From positions 1 to 7,403 of the forward strand of contig JAITDB010000086.1 of assembly GCA_031282785.1 (NCBI GenBank): a stretch of 7,403 nt of DNA. The letters run 5' to 3'. Position 1 is the first letter of the stretch. Each line of letters begins with the position of its first letter. Positions 1 through 7,282 of the stretch are shown in pieces. Below the pieces are notes generated by a model that made no database searches, was not told where the DNA came from, and worked only from the letters and a program-made list of their open reading frames with translations. This DNA is from Holosporaceae bacterium (GTDB lineage: Bacteria > Pseudomonadota > Alphaproteobacteria > UBA3830). Both the position numbers and the translations under genes were made by a program.

Positions 1-87
1 GGACTCATGAAGCGCATTGCGCCATCTGTTGAATGTCAAAATATAAATTCACTGGAATCAGCTGAAGATTTTTGCAAAAAAAAATAA
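1..87 (+). CDS. ftsI: Partial C-terminus of FtsI (PBP3), division-specific peptidoglycan transpeptidase
   Basis: Only the last 28 codons are present, in the single frame open from base 1; it ends at TAA 85-87 and the other two forward frames close quickly. The peptide contains LMKRIAP, which resembles the end of the transpeptidase domain in alphaproteobacterial FtsI proteins (a helix followed by R-I-A-P), then a short polar tail ending in three lysines. The gene lies just upstream of murE, which is where ftsI sits in almost all dcw clusters. FtsI is a bitopic inner-membrane protein that crosslinks septal peptidoglycan and works as a pair with FtsW, also encoded in this window. The catalytic serine and other penicillin-binding motifs are outside the window, so the call rests on a short tail plus position. 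An A9 run (76-84) encodes the terminal lysines immediately before the stop. Confidence 0.7.
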   Translation, partial: GLMKRIAPSVECQNINSLESAEDFCKKK

Positions 88-98
88 TATATTATATT
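71..98 (+). promoter_or_regulatory. Possible weak sigma70-type promoter ahead of murE
   Basis: TTTGCA (71-76) and TATATT (93-98) are separated by 16 bases in a very AT-rich stretch overlapping the ftsI end and the 40-nt spacer, the longest gap between the + strand genes. Such AT-rich DNA gives chance matches easily, and murE may simply be read from the upstream dcw promoter. No operator or terminator-like hairpin was seen here. Confidence 0.25.
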
Positions 99-127
99 AA
101 TTAAAGAGCATACGCTGAGAGGTTAAT

Positions 128-1588
128 ATGAAAAAAATATCAGAGATTGTCAGTATCGAGATTCCAGAGCAAATGAGAAATCTTGACGTATCAGACATCT
201 GCAGTGATTCCAGAAAAGCCACGGAAAATTGTCTTTTTGTTGCCATCGATGGTACCATGGATAGCGGAAAAAAATACATAAAAGATGCCATCGCTCAGGG
301 AGCTAAATACATCGTTTTAGAAAACGAAAAAAAACACGTCATTTTGGAAAACGGAGTCGTATATATATATGTAGAGAATCCACGAGCGGAATTAGCGCGG
401 TTGGCATCAAAATTTTTCCCAAATAATTTGAGCAACATTGTGGCAGTGACCGGAACCAACGGAAAGACATCCACCGTTGACATGGTGCGGCAAATCTGGA
501 GCCAAAACGGCTATGAAGCTGCGTCCATAGGAACGTTGGGCGTTATCACAGCCAACAGTTCTGAAAAATTGGCGGATAAGATCACTTCGCCAGATCCCAT
601 TTGCCTACATAAGATCCTTCAACGGTTGGGAAAAAAGTATGTGACTAACGTGGCTATGGAAGCCTCCAGTCACGGCATAGATCAGCATCGATTGGATAAC
701 ATCGATTTCCGCATCTGCGCTTTCACAAATCTGACTCAGGATCATCTTGACTACCACAGTACGTCGGAAAATTATTGGCGTGCCAAAGAAAGATTATTCT
801 CAGAAATCGCCGGTTCCGATACGATTTTTGTGATAAATTCCGACGATAACCAGGCAAAAAAAATTCAGGAAATCGCCGCAGATAGAAAAATCAATTGCGT
901 TGATTACGGATATCAAGGCAATGACGTGAAAATTATTTCTGCTGTGCCCCAGGAAGATCATCTAAAAATAAAAACTCTGTTTTTTGGGAGAGAACTGGAA
1001 ATTCCTCTGCCACTTTACGGAGAATTTCAGGCCTACAATGCCCTTTGTGCTGCAATCATAGGTCATTGTACTGGTATTCCCGTCGACAACGTTGTTAATG
1101 CGTTGGAGCATCTAAAATCCATCGATGGAAGATTGGAATTGGTACGAAAAATCAACGATATCAAGGTTTTTCTCGATTACGCACACACTCCCGACGCCCT
1201 GCAAAATGCCATTTTGGCCGTGAGATCTCATACTAAGAATCGTGTAATAACGGTTTTCGGCTGTGGCGGAGATCGGGATCAAAAAAAACGCCGTTTCATG
1301 GGGGATATTGCAGACCGGCTCTCGGATTTGGTTTTCGTGACCGATGATAACCCTCGCAACGAAAATCCTGATGAAATTCGCCGCATGATAATGGACGGAT
1401 TCAACAGCTCTAAAGGCCTGAATATCTCGAGCGGCAGACGCAATGCGATTGCAATGGCTCTGGATACGGCATTGCCCGGAGATTCTGTGCTGGTAGCCGG
1501 AAAAGGTCATGAAACCTATCAACAGCTGGCCGATAATGTAATATACTTTAGCGATAGAGAAGTTATTTTAAATAAGGTATTTAAATGA
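128..1588 (+). CDS. murE: UDP-MurNAc-L-Ala-D-Glu:meso-diaminopimelate ligase (MurE)
   Basis: Cytoplasmic ATP-dependent ligase that adds the third residue of the peptidoglycan stem peptide. The 486 residues match the usual family length (about 490). The N-terminal UDP-substrate domain has DSRK (27-30). The central ATPase domain has the P-loop TGTNGKTS (108-115), TSPDP (153-157), EASSHG (178-183), the NLTQDHLDYH segment (201-210) and the lysine expected to be carbamoylated in YWRAKERLF (K220). The C-terminal domain has DGRLE (333-337), DYAHTPDAL (350-358), GCGGDRD (378-384) and VAGKGHETYQ (456-465). DNPR (407-410) is the signature of meso-diaminopimelate-specific rather than lysine-specific MurE, so the wall is predicted to be the Gram-negative A1gamma type. 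The start is supported by GAGAGG (117-122), 5 nt upstream. The stop overlaps the murF start by 4 nt (ATGA), suggesting translational coupling. Nothing is missing or broken. Confidence 0.97.
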   Translation: MKKISEIVSIEIPEQMRNLDVSDICSDSRKATENCLFVAIDGTMDSGKKYIKDAIAQGAKYIVLENEKKHVILENGVVYIYVENPRAELARLASKFFPNNLSNIVAVTGTNGKTSTVDMVRQIWSQNGYEAASIGTLGVITANSSEKLADKITSPDPICLHKILQRLGKKYVTNVAMEASSHGIDQHRLDNIDFRICAFTNLTQDHLDYHSTSENYWRAKERLFSEIAGSDTIFVINSDDNQAKKIQEIAADRKINCVDYGYQGNDVKIISAVPQEDHLKIKTLFFGRELEIPLPLYGEFQAYNALCAAIIGHCTGIPVDNVVNALEHLKSIDGRLELVRKINDIKVFLDYAHTPDALQNAILAVRSHTKNRVITVFGCGGDRDQKKRRFMGDIADRLSDLVFVTDDNPRNENPDEIRRMIMDGFNSSKGLNISSGRRNAIAMALDTALPGDSVLVAGKGHETYQQLADNVIYFSDREVILNKVFK

Positions 1589-2973
1589 AAGAACTTTTTT
1601 CACGAGAACAATTATCTTGGATCTTTAATCAAGATGTGAACTACGGCGCCTCCGATGTATGCGTCGATTCGCGTAACGTCAAACCCGGAGATATATTTTT
1701 CGCCCTCAGGGGAGAAAAAACCGACGGACATAATTTCATCGACGCAGCTCTTGCAAATGGAGCTGCATTGACGGTGTCGGAAAAACCCCGCGACGATGAT
1801 CGCACTATTTTGGTGGAATCGTCTGCAGATGCATTGGTGAAATTGGCGAAATACAATATCTCTCGGACAAAAACGCACTGCATCGGTGTTACTGGAAGTG
1901 TTGGAAAAACGACCACTCGAAATATGATTTATCATTTGCTGGCCAATGCCAAAAAAAATCTGAAAACCTATGTGTCGCGAAAAAATTTTAACAGCCAGAT
2001 CGGTCTTCCTGTCTGCGCTGCCACCATGCCTGTTGACACCGATATTGCCGTTTTTGAGATGGGCATGAGTGCTGTTGGAGAAATAAAAAAACTATTAGAC
2101 ATTGTAAGTCCGCATGTGTCGGTTATAACGAGCATCTGCGAGACGCATCTGGAATTTTTCGACTCCGTATTTGCTATAGCCAAAGCAAAATCCGAGATTT
2201 TTGAAACCGCCATTCCTCAGAAAGTAGCCATAATCCCAGGAGATTCTCCCTATACGGATTTTTTGAGGAACAAAGCGCAGTGTTGTCATGTAGAGAATGT
2301 CTTCAGTTTTGGCAGCGAAAATAAAACGGACGCCCGAATAATCTCCTATGATTTTAAAGGCGATATCATCGACGTCAAAGCAGACATTCTCGGACAGCAG
2401 GTTACCTACGATCTGCGCTGTCATAATATTTCAGGTGTGATAGACAGTGCGGCAGCATTGCTGGCGGCTCATTTGGAATGCGGAGTTCCTGTCGGCGAGC
2501 TGGCAGAGTCCCTGGCGACTTTCACAACGCCATCAGGACGCGGTAACATAACCTACATCGATAACCGTGACATCGTGCTCCTGGACGATTCCTACAATGC
2601 ATGTCCAACGTCTCTGAGGTCTGCCATTATTTCCATGGCTCAGAAATACAAAGACCGAAGAAAAATCCTTGTGGTCGGAGATATGGGAGAATTGGGACCA
2701 GATTCCGTTCGTTTTCACGAAAATATCTCTCCCACAATAGATAAATTCGAGATCGATCAGGTGTTTGCCTGTGGAGAATTAAGCCAATACCTCTTCGTTA
2801 ATCTCCGAGAGGCGAAAAAAGGATGCTGGAGCGAAAATTCTCGAGAATTAGCCGAAAAAGTACTGGAAAATATCAAAAATGGAGATTGTGTCTTGGTAAA
2901 AGGATCTAACTCCATGAATATGAAATATATTGTGGACTTTTTTAAACAATATCACAATAGAATCGCTGCATAA
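1585..2973 (+). CDS. murF: UDP-MurNAc-tripeptide:D-Ala-D-Ala ligase (MurF)
   Basis: Cytoplasmic Mur ligase that attaches D-Ala-D-Ala to UDP-MurNAc-tripeptide, giving the finished pentapeptide precursor used by MraY. Length of 462 is normal for the family. N-terminal domain: DVCVDSR (24-30) and the GDIFFALRGEKTDGHNF stretch (35-51). Central ATPase domain: P-loop TGSVGKTT (103-110), NFNSQIGLP (134-142; usual form NxNNxIGxP), and FEMGMS (157-162). C-terminal domain: DDSYNACP (334-341; usual form DDSYNANP), VVGDMGELG (363-371) and VLVKGSNSM (436-444). The SVGKTT form of the P-loop and GDMxELG separate MurF from MurE, D and C. It starts inside the murE stop (ATGA), so it is probably translated by coupling; no strong separate ribosome site is needed. 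All main motifs are intact. Confidence 0.97.
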   Translation: MKELFSREQLSWIFNQDVNYGASDVCVDSRNVKPGDIFFALRGEKTDGHNFIDAALANGAALTVSEKPRDDDRTILVESSADALVKLAKYNISRTKTHCIGVTGSVGKTTTRNMIYHLLANAKKNLKTYVSRKNFNSQIGLPVCAATMPVDTDIAVFEMGMSAVGEIKKLLDIVSPHVSVITSICETHLEFFDSVFAIAKAKSEIFETAIPQKVAIIPGDSPYTDFLRNKAQCCHVENVFSFGSENKTDARIISYDFKGDIIDVKADILGQQVTYDLRCHNISGVIDSAAALLAAHLECGVPVGELAESLATFTTPSGRGNITYIDNRDIVLLDDSYNACPTSLRSAIISMAQKYKDRRKILVVGDMGELGPDSVRFHENISPTIDKFEIDQVFACGELSQYLFVNLREAKKGCWSENSRELAEKVLENIKNGDCVLVKGSNSMNMKYIVDFFKQYHNRIAA

Positions 2974-2985
2974 AATGGATGAGCA

Positions 2986-4062
2986 ATGTTTTATAATTTT
3001 ATTTTTACGGCACTGAACTTTATATCAGGCATGAATATTCTGCGCTACATTACTTTTAGGACAATGTGTGCGCTTCTTACGTCTTTGCTGGTCAGTTTTT
3101 TTTTGTACCCCCGCTTTATCAAAAAATTTAAATTTTCGCAGCCCATTAGAGACGACGGTCCCCAGTCGCATTTAGTGACAAAACGAGGGACTCCTACCAT
3201 GGGAGGAGGCATTATCATTGCCAGCTCCATAATTTCTTCTCTACTGTGGGGAGACGTCACCAATAAATACATGATTCTGCTGCTATTATTGACTCTCAGC
3301 TATGCTCTTCTGGGATTTACCGACGATTTTCTCAAAATAAAATATAAAAATTCCAAAGGCATATGCGGGAAAAAAAAAATTATGGCACAACTACTACTGG
3401 CATTTATTTTTTCCTATTTAGTGGAGCTATTGCGATCTCCAGGCATAGCCGGACATCTTACTTTTCCTTTTTTAAAGAATTTTGCTCTGGTAAGCACGCC
3501 ATTTCTTTTATTTTTTACGACTTTTGTGATAGTGGGCAGCTCCAACGCCGTTAATTTGACCGACGGTCTGGACGGACTCGCGACATTTCCCTCGATGCTA
3601 ACAACGGGCTGCCTTGGCATTGTTACATATCTGGTGGGACACGCTCTATTTGCCAATTATCTGCACATAGTTCACATTCCTTACTCCGGAGAAATATGTA
3701 TTTTTTGCGGCGCGCTCATTGGATCCTGTCTTGGATTTTTGTGGTACAATGCTCCGCCGGCCCAGATATTTATGGGAGACACTGGTTCGCTGGCCATTGG
3801 AGGAGCACTTGGTGGTATTAGTGTCATTGTGAAGCATGAATTCGTGCTGGCCATTGTCGGAGGACTGTTTGTTATGGAAGCAATGTCTGTTATGATACAG
3901 GTGGTTTATTTTAGGTTAACGGGAAAAAGAATATTTCTCATGGCTCCGATTCATCATCATTTTGAAAAAAAAGGATGGAACGAGTCCACGGTAGTGGTTA
4001 GATTCTGGATTATTTCCATTGTTTTCGCGTTAATCGGACTAGCGACACTTAAGATAAGATGA
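2986..4062 (+). CDS. mraY: Phospho-N-acetylmuramoyl-pentapeptide transferase (MraY)
   Basis: Polytopic inner-membrane enzyme that transfers phospho-MurNAc-pentapeptide from UDP to undecaprenyl phosphate, making lipid I. The 358 residues and roughly ten hydrophobic segments match the family. Visible motifs: NILRYITFRT (17-26), PIRDDGPQSHL (53-63), KRGTPTMGG (66-74), the Mg-binding aspartate pair in GFTDDFLK (D113, D114), NLTDGLDGLA (190-199), FMGDTGS with catalytic-site D265 (262-268), and PIHHHFE (321-327). The chosen start places the N-terminus in register with other alphaproteobacterial MraY proteins. GGATGAG (2977-2983) is a modest ribosome site close to the ATG; an upstream ATG at 2975 is out of frame. 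It lies 12 nt after murF, and its stop overlaps the murD start (ATGA). The gene contains an A10 run (3370-3379) at the codons for K129-K131, but the frame is intact. Confidence 0.97.
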   Translation: MFYNFIFTALNFISGMNILRYITFRTMCALLTSLLVSFFLYPRFIKKFKFSQPIRDDGPQSHLVTKRGTPTMGGGIIIASSIISSLLWGDVTNKYMILLLLLTLSYALLGFTDDFLKIKYKNSKGICGKKKIMAQLLLAFIFSYLVELLRSPGIAGHLTFPFLKNFALVSTPFLLFFTTFVIVGSSNAVNLTDGLDGLATFPSMLTTGCLGIVTYLVGHALFANYLHIVHIPYSGEICIFCGALIGSCLGFLWYNAPPAQIFMGDTGSLAIGGALGGISVIVKHEFVLAIVGGLFVMEAMSVMIQVVYFRLTGKRIFLMAPIHHHFEKKGWNESTVVVRFWIISIVFALIGLATLKIR

Positions 4063-5459
4063 TTTTACTAGGATCCTATAAAAACAAACGTGTGGGAGTA
4101 ATTGGGCTTGGAAAGACAGGCTGTGCCGTTGTCGATTCTCTAAGGGCGTCCGGGGCAATTATTGGCGTCTATGACGACAGTACCCAGGAAAAAAAAATGG
4201 ATGTCGGACTCTCGCTGTTATATTCCAGCGAAAACGATGTCTTTTCCGACGATTGGAAAAGCCTCGATTACATAATCGTAAGTCCAGGAATTCATCTACT
4301 ATGGCCTCAGATGCATCCAGCAGTGCGATTCGCCCACAGATACGGCATACCGCTGGTCAATGACATAGATCTGTTGCGGCAAAATATTTCTGGTGTTGGT
4401 ATAGGCATTAGCGGCACCAACGGTAAATCTACGGTCACTGCTCTTACAGGACACGTATTCGAAACTGCCGGCCGAAAGTCTTGTGTCGGAGGGAATTTAG
4501 GGACACCGGTTCTATCGCTTTCGCCCAACGACGATTTTTATATTCTGGAGCTGTCATCCTATCAACTCGAGTCCTGTCAAGTACTTGGATTCGATACTGC
4601 TGTCCTGCTGAATATTACTCCAGATCATCTTACACGTCATGGCGGCCTGAGCGGATACATTGCTGTAAAACAAAAAATTTTCGCAAATTTTCGCCCTACG
4701 TCCAACGCCATAATCGCAGTAGACGACGATCACTGTCATCAAATAAAAAATTTCCTCACGACGGTTAATCATCCGAACGTAGTTTCGATATCTGGTAAAT
4801 ACGTTCCGGATTCTGGAATTGGCTGGTCTGCGAATGCACTCATAGACAATCGAAAAGGCTCCTATAACTATATCTGCGATCGCAACGATCTGCTGGACGG
4901 CATTCACAATCGCCAAAATATAGCGGCAGCCTATGCTATCTGCGCCCTCAATGGCATCGACAAACGAGAATTCTGCGAAGGGCTTCTTTCTTTCAAGGGA
5001 TTGCGTCATCGTCAGGAATTGGTGGCCACCATAAACGGCGTGAAATACATAAACGACAGCAAAGCTACCAATGTTCAATCTACGGAACAGGCTCTCATGC
5101 GTTTCGATAATATAATCTGGATACTAGGAGGATTACCAAAAGAAGAAGGGGTGGAAAAATTAGTCGGCTACTTTTCCAAAATAAAATATGCTTTTCTCAT
5201 GGGAGAAGCCGCCAACGACTGGTACAAAATCATGAGAACCCATCGAGTAAAATGCGAAATAGCAAAGTCGCTGGAACTGGCCGTATACAATTCCTATAAA
5301 ATGTCGAAATTAATGACCGTGGACGCAGTGCTGCTGTCGCCTGCCTGCGCCAGCTTCGACCAATTTAAAAATTTCGAAGAACGCGGAGACCTTTTTAGAA
5401 AATTTGTGCAAGAAATAGAGACAAAAATAACCAATAGTTCCAAAAGCCAAAGGGAGTAA
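4059..5459 (+). CDS. murD: UDP-MurNAc-L-alanine:D-glutamate ligase (MurD)
   Basis: Cytoplasmic ATP-dependent ligase that adds D-glutamate, the second stem-peptide residue. It acts before MurE and MurF although it is encoded after them. Length of 466 is usual for Alphaproteobacteria. The N-terminal Rossmann-like domain starts with VGVIGLGKTG (12-21) and has VSPG (74-77). The central domain has the P-loop SGTNGKST (118-125), GGNLGTP (144-150), LELSSYQLE (163-171), NITPDHLTRHG (185-195) and YIAVKQKIF, where K204 is the likely carbamoylated lysine. The C-terminal domain has HRQE (317-320), the MurD-diagnostic NDSKATN (332-338), LGGLPKEE (356-363) and LSPACASFDQF (426-436). The start lies within the mraY stop (ATGA); no strong ribosome site is present, so coupling to mraY translation is likely. 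The 174-residue opposite-strand frame inside it is a coding shadow. Confidence 0.97.
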   Translation: MILLGSYKNKRVGVIGLGKTGCAVVDSLRASGAIIGVYDDSTQEKKMDVGLSLLYSSENDVFSDDWKSLDYIIVSPGIHLLWPQMHPAVRFAHRYGIPLVNDIDLLRQNISGVGIGISGTNGKSTVTALTGHVFETAGRKSCVGGNLGTPVLSLSPNDDFYILELSSYQLESCQVLGFDTAVLLNITPDHLTRHGGLSGYIAVKQKIFANFRPTSNAIIAVDDDHCHQIKNFLTTVNHPNVVSISGKYVPDSGIGWSANALIDNRKGSYNYICDRNDLLDGIHNRQNIAAAYAICALNGIDKREFCEGLLSFKGLRHRQELVATINGVKYINDSKATNVQSTEQALMRFDNIIWILGGLPKEEGVEKLVGYFSKIKYAFLMGEAANDWYKIMRTHRVKCEIAKSLELAVYNSYKMSKLMTVDAVLLSPACASFDQFKNFEERGDLFRKFVQEIETKITNSSKSQRE

Positions 5460-5462
5460 CTC

Positions 5463-6587
5463 ATGTTTTCCTTTTCCCGAACAGATAATGGAATTATGGG
5501 AACATGGTGGTGGACTGTTGATCGCGTCATGCTGTTTTCTTTTCTCATAATCGTGGGAATTGGAGTACTAATGGCAGTGGCAGCTACCCCGATGGTGGCG
5601 CATCATCTTGGCGTCGAGAGATTTTTTTTCCTGAAAAAGCATCTTACGTATATGGCTCCGGCTCTGCTGCTTATGTTTTTTATATCAACCTTTGATAATT
5701 CTAGCATAAAAAAACTGTCTCTGTTTTTATTTTTTGCCTCTCTTCTGTTGATGATTCTAACATTTTTCATGGGAACCGAAATAAAAGGAGCAAGACGCTG
5801 GATATCTATATTTAGTCTATCCCTTCAGCCGTCGGAATTTATGAAACCGGCCTTGGTGGTCATTACTGCCTGGATGTTTGCCGAAGAGCGAAAAAATAGC
5901 GAGTTCCGAGGTCGATTCATTGCCGCGATTTTTCTGCTGATAAGTGTTTTTCTGTTGCTGCTACAGCCGGATATCGGCATGACCGTACTTATAACTGGAA
6001 TTTGGTTTGCTCAATGGTTTTTGAACGGGCTTTCCATGATATTGGTGCTCACGGTGATCATACTTGCCGTTTGCGGATTTATACTGGCCTATTTGTTTCT
6101 GCCTCATGTTACGACCAGAATCGATAGATTCCTGGATCCATCTGCTGGAGATCATTACCAAATAAATAGATCGCTGGAAGCCTTTGCCAACGGCGGATTA
6201 TTTGGAGTCGGTCCGGGTGAGGGGGTCATCAAGAAGCATCTGCCAGACGCCCACGCAGACTTCGTTTTTGCTGTTCTAGGAGAAGAATTTGGCTTTTTCG
6301 TTTGCGCGTTTGTGGTGTTTCTCATAGGTTTTATAGTGATATATGGCATGATAAAGGCTCTAAAGGATAACGATCTCTTCAATCTGTTGGCTTCAGTGGG
6401 ATTGCTTTCGCAATTTGGTCTGCAGTCGTTTATCAATATTGCCTCCACGTTGCATTTGATTCCCACCAAAGGAATGACGCTGCCACTCATCAGCTATGGA
6501 GGATCTTCCCTGCTGGCCATAAGCATTTCCGTCGGTATGATACTGGCTCTTGGAAAACGAAAAAATATTCATTACGAGAAGGAGTAA
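5463..6587 (+). CDS. ftsW: FtsW, septal peptidoglycan polymerase (SEDS family)
   Basis: Inner-membrane SEDS glycosyltransferase that polymerises lipid II at the division site together with FtsI. At 374 residues it is normal for Alphaproteobacteria. The start MFSFSRTDNG..WWWTVDR (1-21) is typical of alphaproteobacterial FtsW. About ten membrane segments can be seen (roughly 22-41, 60-76, 84-102, 126-140, 152-168, 170-187, 191-212, 267-295, 305-328, 340-364). SEDS motifs: KGARRWI (108-114), LQPSEFMKPA (121-130), QPDIGMT (168-174), ANGGLFGVGPGEG (242-254) and LPDAHADFVFAVLGEEFG (260-277). D266 matches the aspartate thought to be catalytic in FtsW/RodA. GMTLPLISYGGSSLL (337-351) is also present. 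The FtsW-type HADF segment and dcw location favour FtsW over RodA. AGGGAG (5451-5456), inside the murD end, gives a good ribosome site 6 nt before ATG. murD is 3 nt upstream. Confidence 0.96.
   Translation: MFSFSRTDNGIMGTWWWTVDRVMLFSFLIIVGIGVLMAVAATPMVAHHLGVERFFFLKKHLTYMAPALLLMFFISTFDNSSIKKLSLFLFFASLLLMILTFFMGTEIKGARRWISIFSLSLQPSEFMKPALVVITAWMFAEERKNSEFRGRFIAAIFLLISVFLLLLQPDIGMTVLITGIWFAQWFLNGLSMILVLTVIILAVCGFILAYLFLPHVTTRIDRFLDPSAGDHYQINRSLEAFANGGLFGVGPGEGVIKKHLPDAHADFVFAVLGEEFGFFVCAFVVFLIGFIVIYGMIKALKDNDLFNLLASVGLLSQFGLQSFINIASTLHLIPTKGMTLPLISYGGSSLLAISISVGMILALGKRKNIHYEKE
6579..6584 (+). promoter_or_regulatory. Ribosome binding site for the fzlA-like gene, inside the ftsW end
   Basis: AAGGAG lies within the last codons of ftsW, 6 nt before the ATG at 6591. 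It is one of the two strongest Shine-Dalgarno sequences in the window (the other precedes ftsW). It fixes the start and shows the gene is set up to be translated from the same message as ftsW. Confidence 0.8.
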
Positions 6588-6590
6588 TAA

Positions 6591-7256
6591 ATGAGAACAT
6601 TGTACCATTATTCTATGTGCCCTTTCAGTCGACTGATCCGCATTTATCTTAACGAAAAATCCTTGGAATATGATTCGATTCTGGAGTTTCCTTGGAATCG
6701 CAAGAAAAAATTTTCCGAAAATCACGTGTTTTCCGATATTCCAACTCTCGTGGAAAAAGATGGCCAACTGCTAGAAGGATGGTACGCCATTGTCGAATAT
6801 GCCGAGCAAATCTATAAAACAAAACCTATGATCGGCATATCTCATCGGGAAAAATCCGAAACTCGCAGGATCATTGCTCTGTTCAATGGAATGTTTTTCG
6901 CAGATGTAACAAAAAATATTTTTTTCGAAAGAGTGGTCAAAAGATACACCGGCGATGCGCCTGATTCGTCGGGCATAAGGAAGTCCATTGCTGCTCTGAA
7001 AACCTACATGGAGCATATTTCATGGCTATCAGACAGAAGAAATTGGCTGGCCGGAGACGAATTGACCCTCGCTGATATGGCCGCTGCTGCTCATTTATCG
7101 TGTCTGGACTATTTCGGCTCCATAGAATGGGAGAATTATCCGCAGGTAAAGGATTGGTATGTAAGAATAAAATCTAGACCATCGTTCCGAGAAATCCTCC
7201 AGGACAGAATCCAAGCTATACCTCCAGCTCCTCACTACCAGGAATTGGATTTTTAG
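6591..7256 (+). CDS. fzlA: GST-fold protein, probable FzlA (FtsZ-binding activator of division)
   Basis: A 221-residue soluble protein with glutathione-S-transferase architecture: a thioredoxin-like domain (about 1-78) opening LYHYSMCPFSRLIRIYL with CPFS at 10-13 and a cis-proline site DIPTL (49-53), then an all-helical domain (about 88-205) containing the RRNWLAGDELTLADMAAAAHLSCLDY region (149-174). The combination of FPWNRKK (33-39), NWLAGD, AHLSCLDYFG, DWYVRIKSRPSF (188-199) and the tail HYQELDF (215-221) resembles, from memory, alphaproteobacterial FzlA rather than metabolic GSTs. In Caulobacter FzlA binds FtsZ, alters filament curvature and is needed to activate FtsWI. The Asp/Glu-Ser pair that normally holds the glutathione glutamyl group is replaced by G63-W64 in LEGWYAIVEY, which argues against glutathione chemistry. 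It follows ftsW by 3 nt, consistent with a division role. The GST-fold call is very secure; FzlA orthology is well supported but recalled, not searched. A general stress or detoxifying GST is the alternative. Confidence 0.82.
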   Translation: MRTLYHYSMCPFSRLIRIYLNEKSLEYDSILEFPWNRKKKFSENHVFSDIPTLVEKDGQLLEGWYAIVEYAEQIYKTKPMIGISHREKSETRRIIALFNGMFFADVTKNIFFERVVKRYTGDAPDSSGIRKSIAALKTYMEHISWLSDRRNWLAGDELTLADMAAAAHLSCLDYFGSIEWENYPQVKDWYVRIKSRPSFREILQDRIQAIPPAPHYQELDF

Positions 7257-7282
7257 AAAAAAAATCATTGACAAAAAAGTAT

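Noticed and set aside
1112..1522. 136-residue open frame on the - strand
   Set aside because: Antisense to the well-conserved C-terminal domain of murE; no recognisable family.
3363..3554. 63-residue + strand frame starting just before the A10 run in mraY
   Set aside because: Out-of-frame shadow of MraY transmembrane codons; it could be reached by slippage but shows no protein-like features of its own.
4554..5078. 174-residue open frame on the - strand
   Set aside because: Lies wholly inside murD, has no recognisable domain or ribosome site, and its composition is that of an antisense shadow.
6591..7256. Maleylacetoacetate isomerase or SspA-type stringent starvation protein as the identity of the GST-fold gene
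   Set aside because: The expected glutathione-site pair is absent, and the C-terminal and NWLAGD/AHLSCLDY regions fit FzlA-type proteins better; the ftsW neighbourhood also favours division.
7246..7266. GATTTTT...AAAAATC dyad at the end of the fzlA-like gene as a terminator
   Set aside because: The stem is nearly all A/T with no GC-rich core and is followed by no T run on the + strand, so it does not look like an intrinsic terminator.
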